Shown here one piece after another: positions 1 through 5,716 of a DNA stretch of 9,135 nt. The notes beneath the pieces were generated by a model that was not told the DNA's origin, searched no databases, and was given only the letters and a program-made list of their open reading frames with translations. Location: assembly GCA_030018855.1 (NCBI GenBank), contig JASEHG010000070.1, positions 1 to 9,135 of the forward strand, given 5' to 3'. The stretch is from Candidatus Brocadiaceae bacterium (GTDB lineage: Bacteria; Planctomycetota; Brocadiia; Brocadiales; Bathyanammoxibiaceae). Position 1 is the stretch's first letter, and each line of letters opens with the position of its first letter. The translations under genes were made by a program, and so were the position numbers.

Positions 1-288
1 AACCTTTGCAATATTGAATACGGGAGGGTGCCGCCGCCGCAAGACCCAGAGACTCTAGAGGAGATAGCTGAGACACTTGGTATAGAGCGTGGGTCTAAGG
101 AATGGAATACCCTTTTTGACTTAGCAAGTAGACACAAAAAGGGTGCTCTTCCGGCGGATGTAATGGCCTTTACCAGGAAAACCCCTGGGATTCCTATCCT
201 CTTGCGTACCATCCAGAACAAGAAACTGACAAAGAAAGAGTTGTTAGACCTGGCAGATTATGTACAGCGACATTATGGAAAGTTATAA
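1..288 (+). CDS. XRE-family HTH regulator, 5' end outside window (partial)
   Basis: The frame is open from base 1, so the gene almost certainly begins upstream. A GTG at 28 is possible, but its purine-rich stretch lies directly against it and leaves no normal Shine-Dalgarno spacing. The visible N-terminal residues, NLCNIEYGRVPPP followed by ETLEEIAETLGI, match the end of the recognition helix and the last helices of an XRE/Cro-type helix-turn-helix, where the family shows a pattern like 'lS.iE.Gr..P....l..iA..Lgi'. About 60 residues follow, rich in charged residues, including a helical tail (KKLTKKELLDLADYVQRHYGKL). Its stop codon abuts the GTG of an ImmA/IrrE-like gene, the classic repressor-peptidase pairing of mobile elements and toxin-antitoxin-like modules. 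It probably represses its own operon. The family call rests on the C-terminal half of the domain only. Confidence 0.72.
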   Translation, partial: NLCNIEYGRVPPPQDPETLEEIAETLGIERGSKEWNTLFDLASRHKKGALPADVMAFTRKTPGIPILLRTIQNKKLTKKELLDLADYVQRHYGKL

Positions 289-939
289 GTGGACTTTACA
301 AAAATACCTGAATACACCGTTTTTAAAATAGAACCCTTAGCCCACCAGTTTTTGCTGGAAAAATATGGCCCCATTGTCTCTATTCCTGTAGACATAGATT
401 TCCTGATTGAGCAAGAATCTAATGTGGCATTAGACTACAAGGCCAACTTGAAGGATAGAGGCGTATTCGGTGTTATTTACAAGGAAGGACGTCATTTCAA
501 AATCATTATTGATGAATGGGTGGCAGATAAAAGACCCAATTTGTATCGCTTCACGGTAGCAGAGGAGTTGGGACATCTCCGCTTACATAGACCACTATTG
601 GAACAGATAAATAGCGTTGAAGAGGCGGTTAGCCTACAAAGCTGGAGAGGATATAGCAGGATTGATAGAAATGCTAAAAGATTTGCGGCGGCCATCCTTA
701 TGCCCAGCCCTTACATAGAGAAAGACAGCGGATGCATTTATAAAGAGCTGGTTGGCAGGGTAGGTTTTAGAGACCCCGATGCAATAATCAAGTATTTGGT
801 AGATAGATTACGCAGAAAATACGAAGTATCTTCTGAAGCTATGCAACATAGGCTGGGGGAATGGCCTATGAGAATTACAGAAAGAATACAACTAGCTATA
901 AATGAACGGCTTGATTTCTTACCTGTTCCCCCAAGATAA
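289..939 (+). CDS. ImmA/IrrE-family (COG2856-like) metallopeptidase-like protein
   Basis: This is a 216-residue protein whose GTG start directly follows the upstream TAA, with GGAAAG at 277-282 as a plausible ribosome site. The core matches the IrrE N-terminal-like domain: YRFTVAEELGHLRLH at about 86-100, where the family usually has a zinc-binding HExxH, then KRFAAAILMPS at 130-140 and SSEAMQHRLGEW at 181-192, the usual positions of 'RFAa.LLMP' and 'S.eal..RL'. The first histidine of HExxH is replaced by Glu92, leaving E93, H96 and H100, so zinc binding or catalysis may be altered. I recall AEE-type variants in the family, so this need not mean a dead enzyme. ImmA-type peptidases cleave their partner XRE repressor to derepress a mobile element or stress genes. 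The adjacent upstream HTH protein is the obvious partner. Base composition is A+T-rich compared with genes to the right, suggesting transfer. Confidence 0.8.
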   Translation: MDFTKIPEYTVFKIEPLAHQFLLEKYGPIVSIPVDIDFLIEQESNVALDYKANLKDRGVFGVIYKEGRHFKIIIDEWVADKRPNLYRFTVAEELGHLRLHRPLLEQINSVEEAVSLQSWRGYSRIDRNAKRFAAAILMPSPYIEKDSGCIYKELVGRVGFRDPDAIIKYLVDRLRRKYEVSSEAMQHRLGEWPMRITERIQLAINERLDFLPVPPR

Positions 940-1015
940 CTATCACAACTACGCTAGAAAAAAATTTCATTCTTTTGATGTCCCATCCCAGGGGTGGAAG
1001 TAGTTATCTCTTGCC

Positions 1016-1045
1016 AGTAGGGGTTGAAGATATTCACCCCCTACT
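1016..1045. terminator. Hairpin between convergent genes
   Basis: Arms 1016-1028 and 1033-1045 pair at 12 of 13 positions (AGTAGGGG.TGAA against TTCA.CCCCTACT, with a GATA loop). It lies 4 bp beyond the stop of the minus-strand radical SAM gene and 76 bp past the stop of the plus-strand peptidase gene. No U-tract follows on either strand, so intrinsic termination is only a guess. The GTAGGGG core resembles the heptamer arrays found at 3294-3363. Confidence 0.45.
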
Positions 1046-1049
1046 AAGG

Positions 1050-1823
1050 CTAGGTTAGGGTCCCATCCTTAATATAGTACGAGATATTGTTTCTCTTGCA
1101 AAAACTCACTACGGCCTTTGCCTGGTCTTTGTAGAAGACTTCTGGGTGTGGAAAGGCCCTTGTCCTGGGGCTGTAGTTTAACCTCCCGAAGATAATCTCG
1201 TCGGCAAACGATACTGCCTCCAGGATTTTAAGCAGGTCTTGCCTTATTATATTGGGCGTGGGGTATGGTTCCATGCTCACCCATGTCTTGAGGCCTTTTT
1301 CATGCAAGTATCTAAGGGAATTAATACGTTCCTCAAATCTGGTGGCATTGGGTTCATACTCCCGCCTGAAGCCCTCGTCTAATGAGACAAGCGTAATACC
1401 AAACTCATTTCTACACATCCCCTCATCCAGGGTAATCTCCCCTGGATAAACGCCTTTTGTAAGGACCGTGCAGGGGATGTTTTCACTGTTCAACCTCCTC
1501 ATTAGCCTTAGACTTAACTGTCCTATCTCATCGTACCCAAACATAAAAGGGTCTGTAGAGAAACACAGGTGGACTGATTTAATCCTACCCTGGTATCTTG
1601 ACAACTCCCTCTCAAGCAGTTCAGGGGCATTCTCAACGATTTTGGGCCTGCACCAATCCTCATAGGAAGAAATAACGCCGCACCTCTTCTTCATCATCAT
1701 GGCGTAGCAGGGGTATCTGCACCCATGAGAACACCCCTCCACGTGGTTGATACAGAAGTCGGCGAATGCTACTTTACTTTTATAAAGTAAGGACTTGCGT
1801 CTAATCTTTTGCAAACTGGCCAT
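1050..1823 (-). CDS. Radical SAM protein, SPL-like (COG1533-type) with variant cysteine motif
   Basis: This is a 257-residue protein starting at ATG 1823. The N-terminal motif GCSHGCRYPCYA (residues 30-41) resembles the 'GC.HGC.YCYA' signature of spore-photoproduct-lyase-like radical SAM proteins, which bind a [4Fe-4S] cluster that cleaves S-adenosylmethionine. Here the cysteines are C31-x3-C35-x3-C39, one residue longer than the usual Cx3Cx2C. I recall a conserved but uncharacterised family with this PCYAM spacing, so it is probably a family trait and not a mutation. Later segments (HLCFSTDPFMFGY, TVLTKGVYP, ITLVSLDEGFRREYEPNATRFEERI, TWVSMEPYPTPNI, IIFGRLNY) fit successive strands of a partial TIM barrel, with conserved Glu and Arg. 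Substrate is unknown. No obvious partner gene is adjacent. It is convergent with the peptidase gene and divergent from the phosphatase-like gene, with a candidate TATAAT box upstream. Confidence 0.82.
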   Translation of the reverse strand: MASLQKIRRKSLLYKSKVAFADFCINHVEGCSHGCRYPCYAMMMKKRCGVISSYEDWCRPKIVENAPELLERELSRYQGRIKSVHLCFSTDPFMFGYDEIGQLSLRLMRRLNSENIPCTVLTKGVYPGEITLDEGMCRNEFGITLVSLDEGFRREYEPNATRFEERINSLRYLHEKGLKTWVSMEPYPTPNIIRQDLLKILEAVSFADEIIFGRLNYSPRTRAFPHPEVFYKDQAKAVVSFCKRNNISYYIKDGTLT

Positions 1824-1857
1824 TTATGACTTTCTCTGTATACTCTTAGGAGAGGCC

Positions 1858-1863
1858 ATTATA
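1858..1863 (-). promoter_or_regulatory. Candidate -10 box for the first radical SAM gene
   Basis: The minus strand reads a perfect TATAAT here, which would place the transcript start about 28 nt before the ATG at 1823. The -35 region is poor: the best match, TTGCTT at 1879-1884, has only a 15-bp spacer. A purine stretch (AGAGAAAG) before the ATG may serve as ribosome site. The call rests on the -10 box alone. Confidence 0.35.
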
Positions 1864-1890
1864 GAATTCCTTTAGGCAAAAGCAACCCCA

Positions 1891-2062
1891 GCAGGCTATC
1901 CGCCTCAGGCGGGGCGACTACTACCTATGCGAGTTCTGGTAGCCGCAACCTTTAGGTTGCGTATTTTACTTACGCAGGCTATCCGCCTCAGGCGGAGCGG
2001 CTACCAAACCCCCTCTGGCCCTAAACCAGACCTGCCCTTGATCCGCCTGAGGCGAAGAAGGG
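1891..2062. repeat. Cluster of palindromic repeats in the divergent spacer
   Basis: The 307-bp spacer 1824-2131 has no convincing gene and is mostly this structured block. Two direct copies of a 31-bp unit (1891-1921 and 1974-2004, two mismatches) each contain the palindrome TCCGCCTCAGGCGG(A/G). A third, degenerate copy (2042-2056) is flanked by CCCTT/AAGGG and can form a longer hairpin at 2035-2062. Between the first two lies CGCAACCT-TT-AGGTTGCG (1944-1961, perfect 8-bp arms), followed by TGCGTA/TACGCA (1958-1963, 1971-1976). An outer 9-bp stem, GGTAGCCGC (1938-1946) with GCGGCTACC (1997-2005), could close a multi-branched fold. It looks like accumulated dispersed repeats of a REP/BIME-like kind; any RNA function is unproven. 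Confidence 0.8.
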
Positions 2063-2097
2063 ACGGTTCAGGGCTGGCAAAATCAGACAGAAGGGTG

Positions 2098-2103
2098 TAT
2101 AAA
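2098..2103 (+). promoter_or_regulatory. Candidate -10 box for the phosphatase-like gene
   Basis: TATAAA lies 28 bp before the TTG at 2132 (and 55 bp before the ATG at 2159). No good -35 hexamer is found at 16-18 bp; the sequence there is TGGCAA. This is a weak prediction. Confidence 0.25.
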
Positions 2104-2131
2104 TAATCAACGATTCTACAGGAATGAGGGA

Positions 2132-2536
2132 TTGTCAACTAGAAAGGTTAGGGCAGAGATGATTTATCAAATCCTTTCCAGGCTATATCTGACTACTAGA
2201 AAGGAGGCTGAAGAACTACCCGAGGATTTTGAGGTGCTGGTACTCAGTCAGATGCCTACAAACCGCGGGGTTAAGATTGCAATAGATGACAACGTACCCT
2301 GGGATGCGGAAGTTGTCTCAAAGATAAAGAATACGGTGTACGGGTGGATAAGTGAGGGCAAGAATGTCTGCCTGGCCTGTGATGCCTGCGTGTCCAGGAG
2401 TCCTTCGGCGGCCATTGTATATCTTATGTCCATCGGGATGGACATGGAGGAGGCATTAAAATTCGTCAAGGCCCGCCATCCTGGGGCCTATCCTAGTTCC
2501 ATCATTATGGAGTCCCTGTTGGAACAAAATATTTAA
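2132..2536 (+). CDS. Dual-specificity protein phosphatase-like protein with altered P-loop
   Basis: This is a protein of 134 residues if the TTG at 2132 is used (AGGA at 2120-2123, 8-nt spacing). An in-frame ATG at 2159 gives 125 residues beginning MIYQILSRLYL, which matches the usual family beginning 'i..I.p.LylG' and may be the true start. VCLACDACVSRSPSAAIVYLM (residues 79-99) aligns with the DSP signature 'V.vHC.AGvSRS....iayLM'. The Cx5R catalytic loop is kept (C83, R89, with S90), but the preceding His is Ala82 and the loop Gly is Cys86. NVPWDAE at 54-60 occupies the place of the general-acid loop, with D58 a candidate acid. The helix MDMEEALKFVKARHP is typical ('s...A...v...Rp'). The fold is well supported; catalytic competence is uncertain because of the two P-loop changes. 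It converges on the flavoprotein gene with only 12 bp between stops. Confidence 0.75.
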   Translation: MSTRKVRAEMIYQILSRLYLTTRKEAEELPEDFEVLVLSQMPTNRGVKIAIDDNVPWDAEVVSKIKNTVYGWISEGKNVCLACDACVSRSPSAAIVYLMSIGMDMEEALKFVKARHPGAYPSSIIMESLLEQNI

Positions 2537-2548
2537 TTCTAGTCCTAT

Positions 2549-3220
2549 CTATGGATGTAAGGGGGAGACCTCTCCCTTATCTACCCGAGGCAGGTCGGTG
2601 AATAGTTGCAGGGTAGCCTGGCGGGCCTTTTCCAGGAGTTCGGGATGCTTCTGGATTGTCCCTTTTTCTTCAAGTCCGTGGCAGAGTATCTCCCCTTTGT
2701 ACTCCACCCCAAGTATGTGGAAGAGGGCCTTTACGGTCTGGATTGAGCCGGCAAAGATTTTGTCGCCCTTATTCAAGGCGGCTACGGAGATGAACAGGCC
2801 CTTGGGTTTAAAAGCGAGATTGCTTAGGGGCTCCGCCCCTCGCAATGACATCGAAGGGGAAGGGTTGTTGTGGAGGTCCTTCTTCAATATGAAGCGCCTG
2901 GCCCAGAGGGCCTGGCAACGGTCTATGAGTGCCTTGAGTTGGGCGCTCACCCCCATGAAGTAGAGGGGTGAGGCGATGACTATGTAATGGGAGTCCAGGA
3001 GGTGGGGGTAAACGGTCTGCATATCGTCCTGCTGGACGCACTCCCCGCTATTCCAGCAGGCCCCGCAGGCAGTGCAGGGGGAAATTTTTAGTTCACTCAC
3101 CCGCAATAGCAAGGCGTCTACTCCTGCCTGGTGGGAGGCCCTTATTGCCTCTTCTAGGAGGAGGTCCGTATTGCCCCCCTTCCTGGGGCTCCCTGCTATG
3201 GCCAGTAGTTTCTTCTTCAA
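2549..3220 (-). CDS. Iron-sulfur flavoprotein / NADPH-dependent FMN reductase-like, with in-frame repeat insertion
   Basis: This is a 223-residue flavodoxin-fold protein. The start is TTG at 3220, the only start after an in-frame stop at 3236-3238. The ribosome site is weak. Residues 1-18 give the first strand and the phosphate-binding loop for FMN (LLAIAGSPRKGGNT). C49-x2-C52-x2-C55-x5-C61 matches the compact cysteine motif of Isf-type iron-sulfur flavoproteins, expected to hold a [4Fe-4S] cluster. SPLYFMGVSAQLKALIDR (84-101) is the conserved FMN-side and dimer segment; KGLFISVAALNKGDKIFAG and the C-terminal helix complete the fold. Likely role: electron transfer or small-molecule reduction in the cytoplasm; substrate unknown. 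Between KKDL (113-116) and KPKGLF (138-143) there are about 21 residues that relatives generally lack. Their core (residues 124-136) is the translation of a palindromic repeat. The C-terminal codons overlap a hairpin at 2558-2579. Confidence 0.85.
   Translation of the reverse strand: MKKKLLAIAGSPRKGGNTDLLLEEAIRASHQAGVDALLLRVSELKISPCTACGACWNSGECVQQDDMQTVYPHLLDSHYIVIASPLYFMGVSAQLKALIDRCQALWARRFILKKDLHNNPSPSMSLRGAEPLSNLAFKPKGLFISVAALNKGDKIFAGSIQTVKALFHILGVEYKGEILCHGLEEKGTIQKHPELLEKARQATLQLFTDLPRVDKGEVSPLHP
2558..2579. terminator. Hairpin at convergent gene ends
   Basis: TAAGGG.GA and TC.CCCTTA (2558-2566 with 2571-2579, one G-T wobble) form a hairpin 22 bp past the phosphatase-like stop and inside the last codons of the flavoprotein gene. 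There is no clear U-tract, so its function as a terminator is tentative. Confidence 0.4.
2813..2851. repeat. Palindromic repeat inserted in frame in the flavoprotein gene
   Basis: The plus strand reads GAGATTGCTTA, GGGGC-TCC-GCCCC, then TCGCAATGACA. The nested stems are ATTGC/GCAAT (2819-2823, 2842-2846) and AGGGGC/GCCCCT (2826-2831, 2835-2840). I recognise the ends (GAGATTGCTT...TCGCAATGACA) as a widespread dispersed repeat of environmental bacterial genomes, usually intergenic. Here it is read as M-S-L-R-G-A-E-P-L-S-N-L-A within the gene, with no frameshift. Confidence 0.75.
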
Positions 3221-3293
3221 GGTAGTTTTCTTATCTTAAGATGTCAAGAAACAAGCTGTAGGAGGGCCTTGCCCCCCTTACCACCCCCAGAGC

Positions 3294-3365
3294 TAGGGGA
3301 TAGGGTGTAGGGGCTAGCAATCTTTTACTACTCCCTACTCCCTAACCCCTACCCCCTGACCCCTA
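3294..3365. repeat. Heptamer-repeat arrays forming a long inverted repeat
   Basis: The right array holds five consecutive 7-mers from 3328: CTACTCC, CTACTCC, CTAACCC, CTACCCC, CTGACCC, then CTA. The left array (3294-3317) holds three G-rich heptamers: TAGGGGA, TAGGGTG, TAGGGGC, then TAG. Positions 3294-3317 pair with 3328-3351 at 20 of 24 positions around a 10-nt loop. The right array contains the stop codon and last ten codons of the sugar-nucleotide gene. The hairpin sits just after that stop and could end or attenuate transcription before the flavoprotein gene, though no strong U-tract is present. Confidence 0.75.
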
Positions 3366-4291
3366 AGCTTCCTGGCGAAATGTTCTATGGTCTCCAGGAG
3401 TCCCTCTCTACGTCCCACCTTTGGTTCCCAGTTCAGGAGCCTCTTTGCCCTGGAGATGTCGGGCTTTCTCACCTTTGGGTCGTCTTCCGGAAGGGGTTTG
3501 AAGATTAGCTTGCTCTTGCTGGAGGCCAGCTCTACCACCTCCCTGGCCAGTTGGAGGATGGAGACCTCCTCAGGGTTGCCCAGGTTAACTGGTTCATGCT
3601 CCTTTGACAAAAGGAGTTTGTAGAGGCCCTCCACCATATCGGAGACGTAACAGAAGCTCCTAGTCTGTTTCCCTGAGCCGAATACGGTGAGGTCTTCTCC
3701 CTTCAGGGCCTGGGAGATGAAGGTGGGCAGAGCCCTGCCGTCGTCCAGTCGCATCCCGGGGCCGTAGGTGTTAAAGATGCGGGCTATACGTGTATCTATA
3801 CCGTGGACCCTGTGATAGGCCATGGTAAGGGCCTCGGCAAAGCGTTTGGCCTCGTCATACACGGCCCTTGGACCTATGGGGTTGACGTTACCCCAGTAGG
3901 TCTCTACCTGGGGGTGTACCAGGGGGTCGCCATAGACCTCTGAGGTGGAGGCCAGGAGGAACCTGGCCTTTTTGAGTTTGGCCAATCCCAGGGCCATCAG
4001 GGTCCCTAACGCCCCTGCCTTAAGGGTCTGGATGGGTAACCTGTGGTAATCCACGGGGCTGGCCGGAGAGGCCAGGTGTAGGACGCAGTCTATGTCCTCC
4101 TTCAGATAAATACTCTCGGTAACATCATGTTTTATGAATTTAAATTTCCCGGTCTCGGAAGGGGAGGGGAGGTTATCCTCGGAACCCGTGCAGAAGTTGT
4201 CTATGCAGATGACGGAGTGTCCTTTATTAAGGAGGTATTTGCAGAGGTGTGAGCCTATGAAGCCAGCACCTCCGGTTACTACCATTTGCAT
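3335..4291 (-). CDS. NAD-dependent sugar-nucleotide epimerase/dehydratase, probable UDP-glucuronate decarboxylase
   Basis: This is a 318-residue extended short-chain dehydrogenase. GGAGFIG (7-13) is the NAD-binding loop and D31 the likely ribose contact. STSEVYGDP (115-123) supplies the active-site Thr/Ser and E118; Y145 and K149 (YDEAK) are the catalytic pair. FNTYGPGMRLDDGRALPTFI and GSGKQTRSFCYVSD (R211) match the substrate loops of UDP-xylose synthase, where the equivalent Glu and Arg act in decarboxylation. The segment WGNVNPIGPRAVYDEAKRFAEAL is especially UXS-like. Expected reaction: UDP-glucuronate to UDP-xylose, for surface polysaccharide. A related 4-epimerase or dTDP-glucose dehydratase cannot be fully excluded. 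Start ATG at 4291 or 4285; neither has a strong ribosome site. Odd: the last ten residues, LRGQGVGVRE, are encoded by a heptamer-repeat array and look like a run-on tail past the normal C-terminus. Confidence 0.88.
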   Translation of the reverse strand: MQMVVTGGAGFIGSHLCKYLLNKGHSVICIDNFCTGSEDNLPSPSETGKFKFIKHDVTESIYLKEDIDCVLHLASPASPVDYHRLPIQTLKAGALGTLMALGLAKLKKARFLLASTSEVYGDPLVHPQVETYWGNVNPIGPRAVYDEAKRFAEALTMAYHRVHGIDTRIARIFNTYGPGMRLDDGRALPTFISQALKGEDLTVFGSGKQTRSFCYVSDMVEGLYKLLLSKEHEPVNLGNPEEVSILQLAREVVELASSKSKLIFKPLPEDDPKVRKPDISRAKRLLNWEPKVGRREGLLETIEHFARKLRGQGVGVRE

Positions 4292-4377
4292 GAGAAAAGA
4301 CCCTCTTTAGGGGGAATGATTCGCCTCTTGCCGATTCGTACTAGCCGTGAACACATTTTCTTATCCTGTGTGGGGCA

Positions 4378-4392
4378 TCCGCCTCAGGCGGA
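4378..4392. repeat. 15-bp palindrome TCCGCCTCAGGCGGA
   Basis: A perfect copy of the dispersed palindrome (7-bp arms around a central C) lies in the divergent spacer between the sugar-nucleotide gene and the second radical SAM gene. Small inverted repeats flank it: ACACA/TGTGT about 4352-4372 and ACACG/CGTGT at 4393-4408. Apart from these and the promoter at 4511, I see nothing coding in 4292-4562. Confidence 0.85.
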
Positions 4393-4510
4393 ACACGCTC
4401 TACCGTGTGGGAACAGAAAACCCTCACCAGGATAAACTATAGCTTAACCCCTGTCCAGGCAAAAATCAACCCAAATGGAAGGGGGGAATCAGGGACGCAT
4501 CCCATTTATA

Positions 4511-4538
4511 TTGACAGTAGGTGGTTAAGGGGTAGAAT
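4511..4538 (+). promoter_or_regulatory. Sigma70-type promoter for the second radical SAM gene
   Basis: A perfect -35 TTGACA (4511-4516), a 16-bp spacer and a -10 TAGAAT (4533-4538, five of six matches to TATAAT). Transcription would start near 4545, giving a leader of about 18 nt before the ATG at 4563. Confidence 0.65.
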
Positions 4539-4562
4539 TGTATTGAAAGAAGTGATTAGTAA

Positions 4563-5624
4563 ATGGGATTTGCCTCTTTTAAAGAGATAACTAGGCCGTT
4601 CAAGGCCCTCCTGGCCGCCCGATTCCTGGGCAGGCCCTTTATACTCTCCCACCTCATCACCCGCCGGTGCAATGCTGACTGCCCCTTCTGTTTATGGAAA
4701 GGGGAGGGGGAGGAGCTGGATAGTGGACAGGTGAAGGACTTGTACGTCCAGGCCGGAAGGTCGGGCTTTCTGAGCGTGGTAATCTGGGGTGGAGAACCCC
4801 TGTTGAGGGAGGATCTGGGGGAGGTATTGTCTTCGGCCAGGGAGGCGGGCCTGAAGACTACGGTCATTACCAATGGTTACAATCTACTAGAAAGGGCGGT
4901 GGAGATAGGGCCGTATCTGGATACCCTCCTGGTATCCCTTGACGCCCCAAACGAATTCCACGATACCCTGCGCCGCCTGCCGGGGTGTTTTGGAAGGGCT
5001 GTAGACGGTATAAGGTCTATCAGGGCAGACTTTGCCGGGGTAAGACCCATAATTATCTCAGTAATCACAAGGGAGAACCTCCAGGAGGTGGAGGGTCTAC
5101 TGGGGTTCAGTCGTAAGGAGGGGCTTCCCATTATCTTTCAGGCAATAAACACACGTGATTACGCCGTCTCTCCCAGGCCCATAGACCCCGGGGCAGTGCC
5201 CTCTCAGGAAGGGCAGTCAAGTGCCTTTAAGCTCATCAGGCACGCCAAGAACAGGGGGTTCCCTGTAGTAAATTCTTATGAGTATCTAAATGCCTTCATA
5301 AAACCGTGCAAGACAAGCTCGCACGCTACGTTTAACACGAATGGTCACTACAGATGCCATTACAAGAAGCTGGTCTTCAGGGTAGACACCAACGGGGACG
5401 TCATTGACTGTACCCGTCCTGGACGGATAATGGCTAACGTAAGGGAGAGGAGCTTGAGGGAGATAATAGGGGGTGCCGGATACAAGGATTTCATAAGGAG
5501 GGCCGAGTCATGTGCCCTTTGTGCCGATGCCGGGACGCTGGAGTCTTCCTTTCTATGGGAGCTCCATCCACGCCCCCTCTTTGACGCCTTGAGGTTCGTT
5601 GCTGAACTCAAAAAGTCAGCGTAG
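4563..5624 (+). CDS. Radical SAM protein with SPASM-like C-terminal cysteines
   Basis: This is a 353-residue protein starting at ATG 4563, with a purine-rich GAAAGAAG upstream. C36-x3-C40-x2-C43 (TRRCNADCPFCLWK) is the canonical radical SAM [4Fe-4S] motif. VIWGGEPLLREDL (73-85) is the GGE motif that binds SAM methionine; TVITNGYNL (100-108) and LLVSLDAP (122-129) are later barrel strands. The C-terminal part has C249, C265 and C283 (FRVDTNGDVIDCTRPG, like the 'G.v..C' core of SPASM/twitch domains), then C317-x2-C320, which suggests one or two auxiliary clusters. Such proteins modify peptides, sugars or lipids; the substrate cannot be told here. It has its own promoter, and another promoter separates it from acpP, so it need not share function with fatty acid synthesis even though it is adjacent and co-directional. 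Confidence 0.85.
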   Translation: MGFASFKEITRPFKALLAARFLGRPFILSHLITRRCNADCPFCLWKGEGEELDSGQVKDLYVQAGRSGFLSVVIWGGEPLLREDLGEVLSSAREAGLKTTVITNGYNLLERAVEIGPYLDTLLVSLDAPNEFHDTLRRLPGCFGRAVDGIRSIRADFAGVRPIIISVITRENLQEVEGLLGFSRKEGLPIIFQAINTRDYAVSPRPIDPGAVPSQEGQSSAFKLIRHAKNRGFPVVNSYEYLNAFIKPCKTSSHATFNTNGHYRCHYKKLVFRVDTNGDVIDCTRPGRIMANVRERSLREIIGGAGYKDFIRRAESCALCADAGTLESSFLWELHPRPLFDALRFVAELKKSA

Positions 5625-5629
5625 ACTGC

Positions 5630-5658
5630 TTGACATACGTCTTAGCATTTATTATATT
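5630..5658 (+). promoter_or_regulatory. Sigma70-type promoter for acpP-fabF
   Basis: Perfect -35 TTGACA (5630-5635), an optimal 17-bp spacer and -10 TATATT (5653-5658, five of six). The start would be near 5665, leaving a leader of about 52 nt. This is the best promoter in the window, fitting the high expression expected of acyl carrier protein. Confidence 0.75.
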
Positions 5659-5695
5659 AGCATCTTTTGTGAGAAGAGTATTTCCCTTTTGAGGG

Positions 5696-5709
5696 TCCTT
5701 TAAAGGAGG
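5696..5709 (+). promoter_or_regulatory. Strong ribosome binding site of acpP within a palindrome
   Basis: AAAGGAGG (5702-5709), seven bases before the GTG at 5717, is a near-perfect Shine-Dalgarno and fixes the start. It overlaps the perfect 12-bp palindrome TCCTTTAAAGGA (5696-5707), whose short stem could partly mask the site. Confidence 0.7.
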
Positions 5710-5716
5710 GTAAGGC

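Noticed and set aside
1891..2004. Possible insertion sequence or MITE bounded by the 31-bp repeats
   Set aside because: The 31-bp units are direct, not inverted; there is no transposase and no visible target-site duplication. A nest of small repeats explains it better.
1891..2062. Possible CRISPR array because of repeated units
   Set aside because: There are only two full copies of unequal context, with a palindromic core, no regular spacers and no cas genes nearby.
2598..2963. A 121-codon open frame opposite the flavoprotein gene
   Set aside because: It is the antisense shadow of a well-supported gene and its translation looks random.
3242..3247. TTGACA on the minus strand, just upstream of the flavoprotein start
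   Set aside because: A -10 at normal spacing would fall on the start codon and does not resemble TATAAT.
3294..3351. Classical rho-independent terminator
   Set aside because: The stem is long, imperfect and made of heptamers, and no run of T follows on either strand. I recorded it as a repeat and left termination as a possibility.
4405..4590. A 61-codon open frame on the plus strand in the spacer before the second radical SAM gene
   Set aside because: It runs over a clear sigma70 promoter and into the radical SAM start, resembles no family I know and has no ribosome site.
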